Shown: positions 22,605-33,340 of the stretch, piece after piece
How the letters are laid out: every line of letters begins with the position of its first letter
Numbering within the stretch: the first letter of the stretch is position 1
Origin: Acholoe squamosa
Lineage: Eukaryota; Annelida; Polychaeta; Phyllodocida; Polynoidae
Reading direction: 5' to 3'
Length of the DNA: 64,000 nucleotides
Assembly (NCBI GenBank): GCA_949317995.1
Contig: OX439046.1
Location: 39,282,002-39,346,001, forward strand
Translations under genes and position numbers: made by a program
Notes under the pieces: model-generated
Databases searched by the model: none
What the model was told of the DNA's origin: nothing
Seen by the model: only the letters and a program-made list of their open reading frames with translations

Positions 22605-24158
22605 TTGGTATCAAAGGGTATACATCCAGCTAGACCGGAGGTCTCCCTGGAAAATCGAGAAATGAGAAGGTTTCTTGCTCAATGGACTGAGCTTGAAGTC
22701 CAGAAAGGCGTGTTATACCGTTGGAAGCCATGTAATAATGGTGAGAAAATCATGCAAGTGGTTATACCACATGCAATGAGACATGACATTATGTATTTCT
22801 GTCATGGGCATCGGACCAGTGGTCATTTTGGAAGAAAACGCTCATTAGCACGACTCTCCAAGAAATACTATTGGCCCGGCATGTCACGAGACTTGCAAAG
22901 ATGGGTAAACACCTGTCCGGACTGTTGTAAAAACAAACCTGCACCCGGGATGGGCAAACTTCCCCTATCTCAGGAGCTCTTCGGAGTTAGATTCGCGAGA
23001 ATCGGGGTAGATATCATTAGTGGACTTAATACAACCGCTAATGATAATACCTGTACGATGGTAGTGTGTGATTACTACACGAAATACACCAAAGTATTTC
23101 CACTACCGGACCACAAAGCGGTCACTTGTGCCGAGACCTTTGTAAAAGGTTGGGTACTGACTTTCGGTGTACCATTAATGCTACACAGTGACCAAGGCAG
23201 AGAATTCGAATCAAATCTCTGGCAAGGTATGTGCGAATACTTGGCTATCTGCAAAACTAGAACCAATCCGTATAGGCCACAAAGTGACGGATTGGTCGAA
23301 AGGTTCAATAGAACCCTTATTCAGGTCCTAAAGTCACTTGTTAATAAACATATGGACGATTGGGATGAGCAGTGTCATTTTGTGACACATGCTTATAACA
23401 GTACGGTACATTCAAGTACCAACTGCACTCCGAATCTTTTAGTTTTCGGAGAGGATCTGATAATGCCTGCAGACTTAGTATTTGGAGTCGTAGGAATGGA
23501 CCCGGAACTACCTTGTCATGTAGTTTTCGTCGAATGTTTAAGAGACAGATTCAAAAAAGCATACGAGTCTGTCCGAATTGATTTGGAGAAAAGTGCCAAA
23601 TGGCAGAAAGTAGGATATGATACCGATCTAAAGCATCGGAAATTCCAATCCAGAGATAGAGTTCTAAGACTACATGAACCACTTAGACACATAAAATTAG
23701 CGTCTAATTGGGACGGTCCTTTTACTATAACCCAAGTTATCAGTGATTGTACCGTAATTATCAAATCAGACCTTGGTCGACTTTATAAGTCAAATGTGGC
23801 TAGACTAAGGAAATGGTCTGGGAGGGAGACCTCCACAGAAATGTATGGTGAAGGATCCGGAGAGATTCTGAATCGGAATCGTATAATAGACCAGGTAAAG
23901 AAACCAATAGTGAAGAGAGGCCGAGGTAGGCCTAAAAAGGGATCTGAAACAGTGCCACCCACGCCAACACCGATTAAGCGTGGGGGAGTTAAAAAAGTCT
24001 CGGCAGGTGAAGACAAGAAGAAGAGGAAAGGTGTTTCGAAGGCTAAGAAACACCTAGAAAAAGCTCTTCAAACTGTCAGGTCCGAAAAGGAACTATCCAA
24101 GAAGGGGATATACGTTCGCCGCAGCCCTCTAATTGCCCAGAGGACTGCAGTGACCTAA
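22605..24158 (+). CDS. Integrase region of element A
   Basis: Integrase of the Ty3 class, about 517 residues. Visible are the HHCC zinc-binding head (HGHRTSGHFGRKRS...CPDCCKNK), the DDE core (GVDIISGL, HSDQGREFES, PQSDGLVERFNRT), the TNCTPNLLVFGEDLIMPADL segment and a basic tail (KRGRGRPKKG, KRGGVKK). This region is a single open frame. It is followed by about 500 bp with no coding signal, then by the accessory gene. Confidence 0.9.
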   Translation: MVSKGIHPARPEVSLENREMRRFLAQWTELEVQKGVLYRWKPCNNGEKIMQVVIPHAMRHDIMYFCHGHRTSGHFGRKRSLARLSKKYYWPGMSRDLQRWVNTCPDCCKNKPAPGMGKLPLSQELFGVRFARIGVDIISGLNTTANDNTCTMVVCDYYTKYTKVFPLPDHKAVTCAETFVKGWVLTFGVPLMLHSDQGREFESNLWQGMCEYLAICKTRTNPYRPQSDGLVERFNRTLIQVLKSLVNKHMDDWDEQCHFVTHAYNSTVHSSTNCTPNLLVFGEDLIMPADLVFGVVGMDPELPCHVVFVECLRDRFKKAYESVRIDLEKSAKWQKVGYDTDLKHRKFQSRDRVLRLHEPLRHIKLASNWDGPFTITQVISDCTVIIKSDLGRLYKSNVARLRKWSGRETSTEMYGEGSGEILNRNRIIDQVKKPIVKRGRGRPKKGSETVPPTPTPIKRGGVKKVSAGEDKKKRKGVSKAKKHLEKALQTVRSEKELSKKGIYVRRSPLIAQRTAVT

Positions 24159-24359
24159 CCTGTATACACAACGAGTGTAATGTTTACATTTAGAGGAATG
24201 GATGGCAACTGACCCGAAAGGCTTATTTGTCGCCGCCGTATGATGTACCAGTGGGTAGTGGACGGATAATCCGGTGGATTTGCTTAAGCTTTCCATAAAC
24301 TCCACTTAAATCCCCAGATGAGTCATCGGCGTGAGCGATAATTACCTAAAAACAATCAG

Positions 24360-24640
24360 TTTGTTTATGTTCCGCTTGTAGCACGTGCGCTTCCGCATGA
24401 CGTCACCGTGTCCAGTCTCGGCTGACCTCTCGTGACCCCGCCAGCTAGCGAGGAAATGACGTCACGAAAGCTGGCTTGTCGCCATATTGTTTTTCGGCAG
24501 CGTTCGGGACGGGCGAGCAATCGCCCTCTTTTGAATTCCTGTCGATAAACAATCCAGATGTGCCTCCAGAGTCGGTCTCCTAGCAGGCAGGCTCCGCTAA
24601 GTGTCGGCCCCGGCGCCGTGAAAGCCGGGAAAAGGAGTAT
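24360..24640 (+). promoter_or_regulatory. Possible internal promoter before the accessory gene
   Basis: Two full CRE-type sites, TGACGTCAC (near 24,399 and 24,458), a GCCATATTG word and locally raised GC content lie between the integrase stop and the accessory ATG, with a TATTTAA about 30 bp before that ATG. Retroelement second genes are more often spliced, so promoter activity is only inferred. Confidence 0.4.
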
Positions 24641-24667
24641 TTAACTCCCGAGGTGATTCCTTCAGTC

Positions 24668-27546
24668 ATGGCTGAGGAATCCGTAGCTGCAGCCAAGCTA
24701 TCCGGTGACCCGGATAAGCTGACTCCGTCCGCAGAAGCTTTCCCGGAAGCTTTGTCACCTGTTACACAGGCGGAAAGCGAGTTGATGGAAGTGGAGGAAT
24801 CCGCTGATCGCTCGTTTGAGGAGAAGTTGGCTTCATTCTCGCTGAATGAGCCAGAGAAACTGTTGTCACCACTTCCCACCGATGGACCTGGAGATGCTTC
24901 GAAACCCGAAGCAGCAGCAGCAACCGGATCCGAAACTACCCAAGTTGATGGATCCAAGGACCAATGGCAGCCGGCCGTGGACGATCCGTTCCCAGCGGCT
25001 TACGATGGTCGGTATCTGTATGTCCATCCGGACTTACAGGCACAAGTAGTGAACCCGGACGGCACCCCAGTCAAACTGGACCCGAAGGTGAGGATGGCTG
25101 TCGAGGGTGTTATGCCTCCCGAACAGCTGGACAGGACGCCACCAGAATGGCTCAGAGACTGGCCTTGGTTCCAACGGGGACTCATGGTTGACATCCTGCT
25201 TGGAGCTTATCCAAAGCCGGACAGGTCTCAGTGGAACCTTACGAAGACCAACATCGACTGGGTAGGCTGCGTTTCGGAACCCGAAGGCCAGACCTACCCA
25301 CGCCCTAGTGCTGTCCGGCCAGAGTACCGAACAATGAGGGAGTACCGGGAGGCCGCTGCTAACTTCGAGCAGTGGGACGATGGCTATTACATAGCCAAAG
25401 CCGAGCTTACACCTCTCTAACAGGACTGGACAGGAGCGCAGCCCTTCGTACAGTTCTTGTCCGTCGTTTGACTGCGGAGCAGGAAGCCCTGGAGCAAGCT
25501 CGAAGGGAAGCTGAGGCACCCGCACCTCCAATCCCCGACCTGAAGCTAGGCGCCAGGAGTTCAGCCAGTGCTAAAACAACCACTGGCAGTGCTACCGGAA
25601 AAACCACGAGTCCGGTAGAATCATCTACTTCCAGTGAGTCCGGGACCAAGGATCCGGAAGACTGGACTGTGAGTAAGAACAGGAGGTTTGCTTCTCGGAG
25701 ACTCAAGAATCTTCGCAAGCTAGCACCTCAGCCACAGGTAGCACCGCCATGGAGGTAGTTTCCTCAGACGAGGAATCGGTTCACGAGTCCTCAGTAAAGT
25801 ACGATGAGAAGGTGACTCCATCTACTCAGACCAAGGCCGAACGTTGGGCTAACGCCAAATCCGGATTCAAAACCCGGATCCCAACGTGCTTCTCCAACTG
25901 CGCATACGGAGTAAAGAAGGACGGTTCTACTCTGTATGCCTGTCCGGATACAGTTAACAAGAACGGTGAATCCGACGATGAGGATTGGATGCGTCTTTCG
26001 GACGAGGATCCCAATCCGAGCAAAGCCTATCACAAGATGTGGCTTATGCTTAATCACACCGAAGGGTATTACACCTATACCCAGAGGCGCAAGCTACGTT
26101 GGGCGCTTGAGAAGTGGTACGGAGACGACCAAAAGTCCTGTCCCTTCTCCATTTGCCAGGATGCTAGCGATGTCTCGGTCCGGACCTGGAGCACTTCAGC
26201 CCGGTTCCAGAGACATCTGGTAGAGGCCCACTTCCACCATCACATTTGTGATCCGAGTTATGGTAAGAAGGGGAAGAAGTGCACTACGAAGGTACAGTAC
26301 AACCGCCGTAGTGATCTGGCAAGGCACCAGAAGAAGGCTCATGCCGAAGGACTTGATACAGCCCGTAAGCGCATTATGGACATGCATCAGGAACTCATGA
26401 AGGAGTTCAACAGCCTGAGTGAGGATGCTTGGTCAAAGATCCGACCAGGGGACCAAGTCCTCTGTGAAGTTCCGAAGACCAAGGATTCGAAACTCTGCGC
26501 CAAGATTGTCTTGACTCCCGGCAAGGGTAAATTAGACATGCATGAGTCTCTTTGGCAGAAATGCGAAGTGTCCGGAAAGGAGGGAAAGAGCGAGGGAGAG
26601 AGTTAGGAGAGACGAGAACCGAGGTGGCAACGGCAATGGTCAGTCAACTACTGTCACCAAACCCAGGGTGGAGGATCGTTCCAGATCCCCCCTGGCACGT
26701 CACCCACACGAGCAGGCCCAGGGTACTCCTGTTTTCAAGAGACCCGGACCTGCCGGATACGCCGGTGCTGTATCTAAGCCAGGGAAAGTTAACACCCGTA
26801 ACTTTCCGTCCATGACCCAGGGACCTGGACCCGAGAGCCAGACCTTGGTTGTGGGTAAAGGAGGTCGTTTAGTCCCTAAAAAGACCTCAGCACCTGCTGC
26901 TGCCGGATCTGCAACTACTGCAGCCGCCCAGCCTGTGACGTTCACCCCGGAACAAGTACAAATGTACATGGAGAAGGGGATGAGACAGAACCCGCCACCT
27001 ACCTACTGTCTCCCCACGGCAGTGGCGTCCGGAAGCCCCACATCCAGAAGCACCCCGCAGGCAGTGTCAACACCTCCCAAGGTTGTTGCACCACCTCCGA
27101 AACCAAAGGACGCGATTACCATCAAGACCGGTAACGCCGAAATTTGGTTTGAGAAGTCTCGCCAGGGGGAAGCAGATGTCCAGAAGGCCATCTACACCCA
27201 CTGGGAGAAATGTGTTCGTGACAGAGCAACAGAGTTCCATCAGGGTCTCCTAAATGATACTCTGTTATGTATGAAACAGGTGGGCGACGCTGAAAAGGAA
27301 CGCCTCGAGACTCTCATCGGAGACGAAGTCAAAACTCGGGAGGAGGATGCCGTAGCTGCCAAGGAACAGGCAGCTATGGATGTACACGTTCTTGAGAAAC
27401 GAGTCAAGGAGGAGATAACTCGGAATACAAATCTGAACACCAAGTTCATGAGAGTATTCGACATAGTCGACATAGACGAATGGGATGGTACTCCAGAGTC
27501 GGCTTTAGACCTTCTTAGGAAGAAACACGCGAAGAAATCAACCTAA
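24668..27546 (+). CDS. Accessory 3' gene of element A, zinc-finger bearing
   Basis: An extra coding region of about 2.9 kb after the integrase, where some Ty3 elements carry env. It does not look like an envelope: I see no signal peptide, transmembrane helix or glycoprotein pattern. It starts MAEESVAAAKLSGDPDKL with an acidic head; its middle has two C2H2-type zinc-finger-like blocks (CPFSIC...RHLVEAH and CTTKVQYNRRSDLARHQKKAH); then come a Pro/Ala-rich linker and a C-terminal helical domain (KDAITIKTGNAEIWFEKSRQ, DVHVLEKRVKEEITRNTNLN) ending KKHAKKST. The C-terminal domain recurs in the minus-strand copy at 63,143. Function unknown; a few interruptions. Confidence 0.7.
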
Positions 27547-29067
27547 GTGTGTTCCGGGTTACCTGGCAATATTTTTTTTCTCCCCTAAACCTTGATAACC
27601 AGACTTAGCTTTTGCAGAAATTATATATCTGCGAATGTCCCTAAAGAAAATCAACACTTATGATTATTCTATGTGTTCCGGGTTCCTTTATAACCAGAAA
27701 ATAGCCTAATTCAGGACATATATCTATTATTATATCCTGTAAGTTCTATTCGGATTAGGACCCATATTTATAAAAATTCGATAGTAGATATGTTGCTGCG
27801 AGTTACTTCCGGATGCTGTTACCTTAAAACCTGACTTCTGCTGTTACCTGCTCCTGACCACTATACTGGATGGACTTATACGATATTCTACTGATGAACC
27901 GAATGGACCTTTCTACCCTATTTATTACTTCCGGATCAACCAATTTTGGACTTATACTATGTCAACTACACACAAAGGATTACGATTATAACCTGTTGAC
28001 TACCGGACTATTTACTTCACACCATTCGGATCTACTTATGAACAATAGCACTTCTAGAGGATTGTGGGTAGCTGCCCCTAATTCAACTTCCGTGTCTCTA
28101 TATATATAACCGCTACGGATTACAATAGACATTAGCACGTCCATCCCATGGTTAGCTGACCACCTCACCTACTTACAAGGCATCCGGCAGACTGCGGCAC
28201 AAGACATCACCAAAATTTTATATATATATATTCATGTATATAATATAACTATTCTTATTAATACTATATCTATATGTATAATTACACTATGATGATACGT
28301 TATTATATAGTGTCATATGGGTTAATATTGGTACGGATCTCCTGTCGCTATTCATATTACTTAATATGATCCGATACCTATATAGTATATATTCACCAGA
28401 TTATCATAATTGTCCTGCGTGACATATTTTTCTATAATAATAGTTATCTGGTGCTATGGTGGTTATTTGATACATGATGATGTCATATACGTCATTCTAC
28501 TGTTTCCTTTTTTTTTCTTTTCAAGTGTATATATCATAACGGTTACATGTCTAAAACTTAGAACCTCTAACAGATTTGATGGTCATATTATAAAGAAGTA
28601 CCATTAGATAGTATAGTTACGTTGAAAGTCTTTCTCAAGACTACATAATCACTTTGATATTAATAATTACAAACTCATTAGGATGTTATTATGTGGTTTA
28701 TTCATTATATAACAGTTTCGTTACATATATCTGTTATCTTCCCACATATTCAAACTATAGCGATTATCCTGTTTGGTAAACCGTAACTATAGGATATTAT
28801 TATGTGGTACAAGTTGTTATTTAACAGTTCCGTTACACATACCTGTTATTTTTCCACATATTCGCATTATGTCAAACATCCAGTTTGTTATTCCGTAACT
28901 ATAAATACTATCTGTTACATGAAAATAACTTTCGAATGATACTGTACATGATGTTAATGTTATATCTATGGTTGTACCTCTATTATTAGGGTAAAGACAT
29001 ATCGTAATGTTATCCCTATATAATAATACAATAGTTATAACTCCTTCCTAAATGTCTGGGGGAGTAG
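27547..29067 (+). other. AT-rich 3' untranslated tail of element A
   Basis: About 1.5 kb of strongly AT-rich sequence between the accessory gene stop and the 3' LTR. Short repeats recur (CAGTTCCGTTACA/CAGTTTCGTTACA, ATTATGTGGT, CACATATTC). The related copy has a similarly AT-rich tail (61,634-63,140). Confidence 0.75.
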
Positions 29068-29434
29068 TGTAGAGGTACGTTAATACAAATTATAGTGTTG
29101 GGTACCGTCTGGCGTGGCGGGTGAGTCCAGTCGTCGGATGTTCCTCAGGTTCCGGATAGGTGGCAGCACCGATCCGGGTCTGTGGGGACATCTGACGACG
29201 AACACCTAGGTCCTTATATAAAGACCAGGGCTCAGCCGCTACGTCAGAGGCCCTCCTGGCCTCTGATCATGTAAAACCTTTATATCCATTAGCTGCCCTT
29301 ATACCATCTACCGGGTAGCTGTGAGTGTTCGTATAATAAATTATCCGTTGGCATACACTTGAATCACCGCCTTGCTCCTTCTTTCTCGATTAGTAAGGCC
29401 CGAACCACCAAGTCCGTAAGACTAAACCATTACA
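29068..29434 (+). repeat. 3' LTR of element A
   Basis: 367 bp, TGTAGAGGTACG...CCATTACA, about 98% identical by eye to the 5' copy. Preceded by the purine-rich CTGGGGGAGTAG. Confidence 0.9.
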
Positions 29435-29500
29435 ACTGTTTCTACATATTCCTCGGAATAATTCTTTTAACTATATAATCAGAGTAAAACTTGTGATGTT

Positions 29501-30280
29501 TACGGAGCCCCTAAAAGGACATACCAAAAGTAATTTTTTCCCAGAAAAAATTATTCTTGCGGATACTGAACAATTCCTGCGGGTACTGAACAATTCTTGC
29601 GGGTACTGAACAATTCCTGCGGATACTGTATTCAGCCCCTAATAGGACATACCAAAAAGATTTTTTTTGTTCATAAAAAAATTCCTGCGGGTACAGGAAC
29701 ATTCCTGCGGATACAGGAGAATTCTTGCGGATACAGGGGTATTTTTTTATATTAGTAAAAAAAAACCTTTTTAGAAAACATTCAATTTGACAAAGGACAT
29801 GGGGTTGACACACAAGGCCACTTGTGACAAGGCCACTTGAAAAAAATCGATAAGGGATATAGATTTAAAGACAAGGGATAGGCCACTTTTTGAAATAGAG
29901 AATGTCCTGGTATCCACAAGAATGATCCTGTATCCCGCAGGAATTGTTCAGTACTCGCAAGAATTATTTCTGTACCCGCAAGAATTGTTCAGTACCCACA
30001 AGAATTATTTCTGTACCTGCAAGAATTGTTCAGTACCTGCAAGAATTGTTTCTGTACCCGCAAGAATCATTCAGTACCCGCAAGAATTGTTCAGTACCTG
30101 CAAGAATTGTTCCTGTACCCTCAAGAATTGTTCAGTACCCGCAAGAATTTTCTGTACCCGCAAGAATTGTTTCTGTACCCGCAAGAATTTTCTGTACCCG
30201 CAAGAATTGTTCAATACCCGCAAGAATATTTTTTTCTGGTGAAAATATTATTTTTGGTATGTCCTATTAGGGGCTCTGTA
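29501..30280. mobile_element. Foldback element with minisatellite arms
   Basis: Inverted ends CGGAGCCCCTAAAAGGACAT and ATGTCCTATTAGGGGCTCTG flanked by TA. The left arm holds repeats of ATTCCTGCGGGTACTGAAC; the right arm holds about 14 copies of the opposite-strand unit (GTACCCGCAAGAATTGTTCA). An extra internal end copy (AGCCCCTAATAGGACATACC) lies near 29,634. Open frames in the right arm are repeat artefacts. Related half-copy at 53,878-54,064. Confidence 0.75.
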
Positions 30281-30371
30281 GATGTTAGCTTCATAAAACC
30301 GAAATAATTGTGAAAATATTCATATTAAAACTAAATTTATGTCCCTCTATGGGACTTCTAATGAGTTTTCT

Positions 30372-30495
30372 TGTTCTGACCAGGCTTATATTCGGGGCCC
30401 GGCTTTTATTACACCCAGTAGGCCTTTTGACCAGGCTTATAATCGGGGCAGCCTTATATTTGGGCCCCGGCTTATAATCGAGGAAATACGGTAAT
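30372..30495. mobile_element. MITE fragment (CAGGCTTATAATCGGGG family)
   Basis: Repeated GACCAGGCTTATA.TCGGGG words ending in AATCGAGGAAATACGGTA, the inverse of the 18,465 element's start. Confidence 0.5.
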
Positions 30496-30510
30496 TGTAA
30501 TTATAAATTT

Positions 30511-31283
30511 TTGAAAGTCACAAAATGGGTGTGAGGGCAACAGCTTCCCCAGATAGTGCATAGGTAGTGATACTATAGGCTAGAACCACTTGATCTTTTA
30601 TTGTGGACATTGTCTATATGTGTCATTATGTGATTCTGAGCTTTAGAAGAACATTATAACATGTATATCACTGAACACTGAAAGGTATTGTCTCTGTAAG
30701 TCTTCAAACCATGTAGTGCTGCCACCTGGTGTTTCCTTTTTAACTACCTCATAAACCTTATGTCACATCTAGTGGGTTTGTGCTAACAAGTTCTCAACAG
30801 GTAAATACACTGCCAAGCTGTGAACATGGTTGTTAAGATATTAGAGCCCCTGGAGGCGGACTGTTAATTGATATTAGGTGCCATCCAGGCTTATAAAATG
30901 ACCACAAAATAGTGGAGGAATGGGATGATACACTCCAGAATGTAATTTGGAAGGTGCTATGATTGAGTGCAAAGGAGAGGTTAATTTATATTATTTGATG
31001 TGCATCACAGTCAGGGGTGTCAGCTTCAGATGTGACATAGGGTATAGAATTTACACTAGATAGCACCCGGTGGCAGCACTACAGGGTTTGAAGACTTACA
31101 GAGAAATACCTTTCAGTGTTCAGTGATATACATGTTATAATGTTCTTCTAAATCACAGAATCACATAATGACACATATAGACAATGTCCACAATAAAAGA
31201 TCAAGTGGTTCTACCCTATAGTATCACTACCTATGCACTATCTGGGGAAGCTGTTGCTCTGACACCCATTTTGTGACTTTCAA
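30511..31283. mobile_element. Foldback MITE with arms of about 250 bp
   Basis: The left arm (30,511 to about 30,770) and right arm (about 31,030-31,283) are inverted copies: TTGAAAGTCACAAAATGGGT at one edge, ACCCATTTTGTGACTTTCAA at the other. Shared internal words include ATCTGGGGAAGCTGTTG and TGTCATTATGTGATTCTG. Arms differ by small indels. No coding capacity; target duplication not clear. Confidence 0.85.
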
Positions 31284-31311
31284 GAATATATGATATAGAA
31301 TTCTCTGCTAA

Positions 31312-31506
31312 GGCCACACCAAAAAAATAAGTTGGTCTACGGATCGCCCTCTCCACATTTCCGGAAATACAAATTTGTCTGCTCGCCTCAATTTCCCAGC
31401 AAGGAATCCATTGGACGCCAAAAATTTCGTAAAAAAAAAATACGCTCACTCTCACCAGTTTTTCAAAACCAAAATCCGTAGACCAACTTATTTTTTAAGT
31501 GTAGCC
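31312..31506. mobile_element. Harbinger-like MITE with TAA duplication
   Basis: 195 bp, ends GGCCACACC...AAGTTGGTCTACGGAT and the inverse, flanked by TAA at 31,309-31,311 and 31,507-31,509. The 3-bp TWA duplication is typical of PIF/Harbinger. Second copy at 17,990-18,161. Confidence 0.8.
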
Positions 31507-31529
31507 TAAATTTCCCAATTGGAATTTCG

Positions 31530-31644
31530 CCTAACCCCGCATATAAGGCACACCCTCAACTCAAGGCAGCCTGCCTCCCGCGTATAAGACTCATCCATGA
31601 TCTGATTCTTGAATAAGACGCGCCTTATACACGGGAGATTACGG
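31530..31644. mobile_element. TA-target MITE fragment
   Basis: CCCGCATATAAGGCACACCC to GGGAGATTACGG followed by TA. Same family as 6,642, 37,186 and 48,011; left end worn. Confidence 0.6.
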
Positions 31645-31907
31645 TACATGTATACAGCAGGTGGAACTCTCAGGAACTGAAGGTTAAAAATAGAGCAATT
31701 TATATCTATAGCATAGCTTAGTAACATCTTGTACACTAATAGAGCATGTTTTGTCGCTTCAATGTTCTGCCACTCAATTTGTCCATGTGTCTGCCCATGT
31801 GTCTATCTAGGCTATGTATCAGTATAAACCCAGGTGTCCATCTGTCTGCCAATATACTTACATAGGTACATGAACACTTACATATTTGCTTACAACATTA
31901 CTTATAT

Positions 31908-32020
31908 ACTGTAAAACCCCGGCTATACATCGATTTTTTATTTATATCTATTTTTCATATAAGTCGATTTTTTTCCCCAAAAAAGGGGGTTCGACTTATA
32001 AGAGGGGTTTTTATATAATA
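31908..32020. mobile_element. pogo/Tigger-like MITE fragment
   Basis: TACTGTAAAACCCCGGCTAT followed by repeated TATAAGTCGATTTTT-type words and GACTTATAAGAGGGGTTTTT. One end only. Confidence 0.4.
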
Positions 32021-33340
32021 TATTATAGTGTTATTAAACCTATAACAGATAATGATGCAAGTAATTGATTTGCACTCTCGAGTAAATGATGACCAAGTCT
32101 TCGCCCCTTTTATTCAATAAATTCACAAGAAAAACTTTTAAGCTCATGACAAAGTCCTACCTGGGCTGGTTGCATGGCAGTCTCGACATTTGGGCCCTGT
32201 GGTCTCCGGATACTTGCTCCATTGGTAAAGGATGTGCTGAATTTGGTATATTGATGAGTAGTGGATAAGATGGGGGTGGGATGAGGCTTATAAGTTGATC
32301 ATGATGTTGGCTATTTCTCAATCACGAGCGTCCCATAGAGGTATGTCTCTCCCTATTATGGCTTGGGGCCTTGCTATTGGATGTATGCAGGGGGGCTGCG
32401 CGGCCCCTATGCAAATTTAGATCCTGTAGCTAACAGGATTGGGTGGTCGAGAATGACACAATATTGTTTGGGTTGTTGTGGGAGGGGGTTGGGATGGGGC
32501 TGATGTTGCAATCAGCTGATTTGGGGACGCTATTCTAGCGTCATGATGCACAGGATTCGTCAGGTAATTCAGTTAGATGTTTCACCAAACATTCCAGTAC
32601 CAAGGGTAAACAGAGGTATAAACACGGATAAGGATGTCAAAGAGCTGCTCTCCTACAATGGGCTGTCATTTGGTAATACCTTAGGGTATAAAGGAGTCCT
32701 GAGCTTGTAACAAAACCGGCGCATGCGTGTTCCCAAAGGGGTGGGATCCACGCACCGAGAATACGCTGTGACCGTGGGTAATTTATATGGCGTGCCAACC
32801 AAATCAATTATTAAATGACTGCCTGAGATTACCAGAAGATAATTAGAATTTTTGACAATTTCCCTTTTCAGTTTCGAGCAAAAGGTGCTTTTGGGAAGGT
32901 GATTAGTGGTTGTGTTGGTTTTCTAGGTATATTAAAAAGGTACATACATAAAATTAAAAAAAATAAAAAAGGGGGGATAGTAAACATAAAAAGGGAATGG
33001 AAAAGATAAGATAATAAAAAAGTTAAAAAAACAAACATTTTGAGGGTTAAAAATGTGGGTGTTCATTATAAATAGAAGTGAGATGAGTTACAACATCATT
33101 CACATGAAGAAACATTGCCAGACGGTCGGGTATGTTGATGTGTATGGGGGGTGGTGACTAGGGGGGAAACATTGGTTGTTTTGTTGTGGGACTTTGGGGG
33201 CTCTCTGGGTGCCTTGGGTCGGTAATTAGTTGGGGATGGGGTTTAAGGATGTATATATTGGTGGTTAATTGGGTGTGGGTGTGGGTGGGGGGTGCTGTTG
33301 TGAAATGCAGGGCGGTGCATTACTTTTGGAAATGAAGTTT
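32021..33340. other. No gene recognised; 3' flank of LTR element B
   Basis: Element B would be expected to have its second LTR here, but I find no match to the 41,763-42,243 LTR. The part from about 33,120 to 33,310 is G/T-rich (GGTGTGGGTGTGGGTGGGGGG). Confidence 0.45.

Larger units (their letters stand above)
18621..29434 (+). mobile_element. Ty3-like LTR retrotransposon A, broken
   Basis: LTRs of 367 bp at 18,621-18,987 and 29,068-29,434 differ at about eight sites by eye, so insertion is fairly recent. Order: LTR, primer-binding-site-like TTGGTGCCGTGACC, gag-like region with coiled coil, protease/reverse transcriptase, integrase, an unusual 3' accessory gene, a long AT-rich untranslated tail, a purine-rich tract (CTGGGGGAGTAG) and the second LTR. 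Integrase downstream of reverse transcriptase places it with Ty3. The flanking 5 bp do not match (CACAG and ACTGT), so no target duplication is seen. It is broken, with roughly half a dozen or more interruptions. Confidence 0.9.

Noticed and set aside
24668-27546. Envelope gene in LTR element A
   Set aside because: The region is in the env position but shows no signal peptide, membrane helix or glycoprotein pattern; zinc-finger-like blocks argue for another role.
18616-29439. Target duplication for LTR element A
   Set aside because: The 5 bp outside each LTR (CACAG and ACTGT) do not match.
29922-30307. Open frames with repeated YPQELF/VPARIV peptides
   Set aside because: They are translations of a 19-20 bp tandem repeat in a foldback arm, open in several frames at once.
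32021-33340. Second LTR of element B
   Set aside because: No stretch resembles the 41,763-42,243 LTR, including its TATA and AATAAA block.
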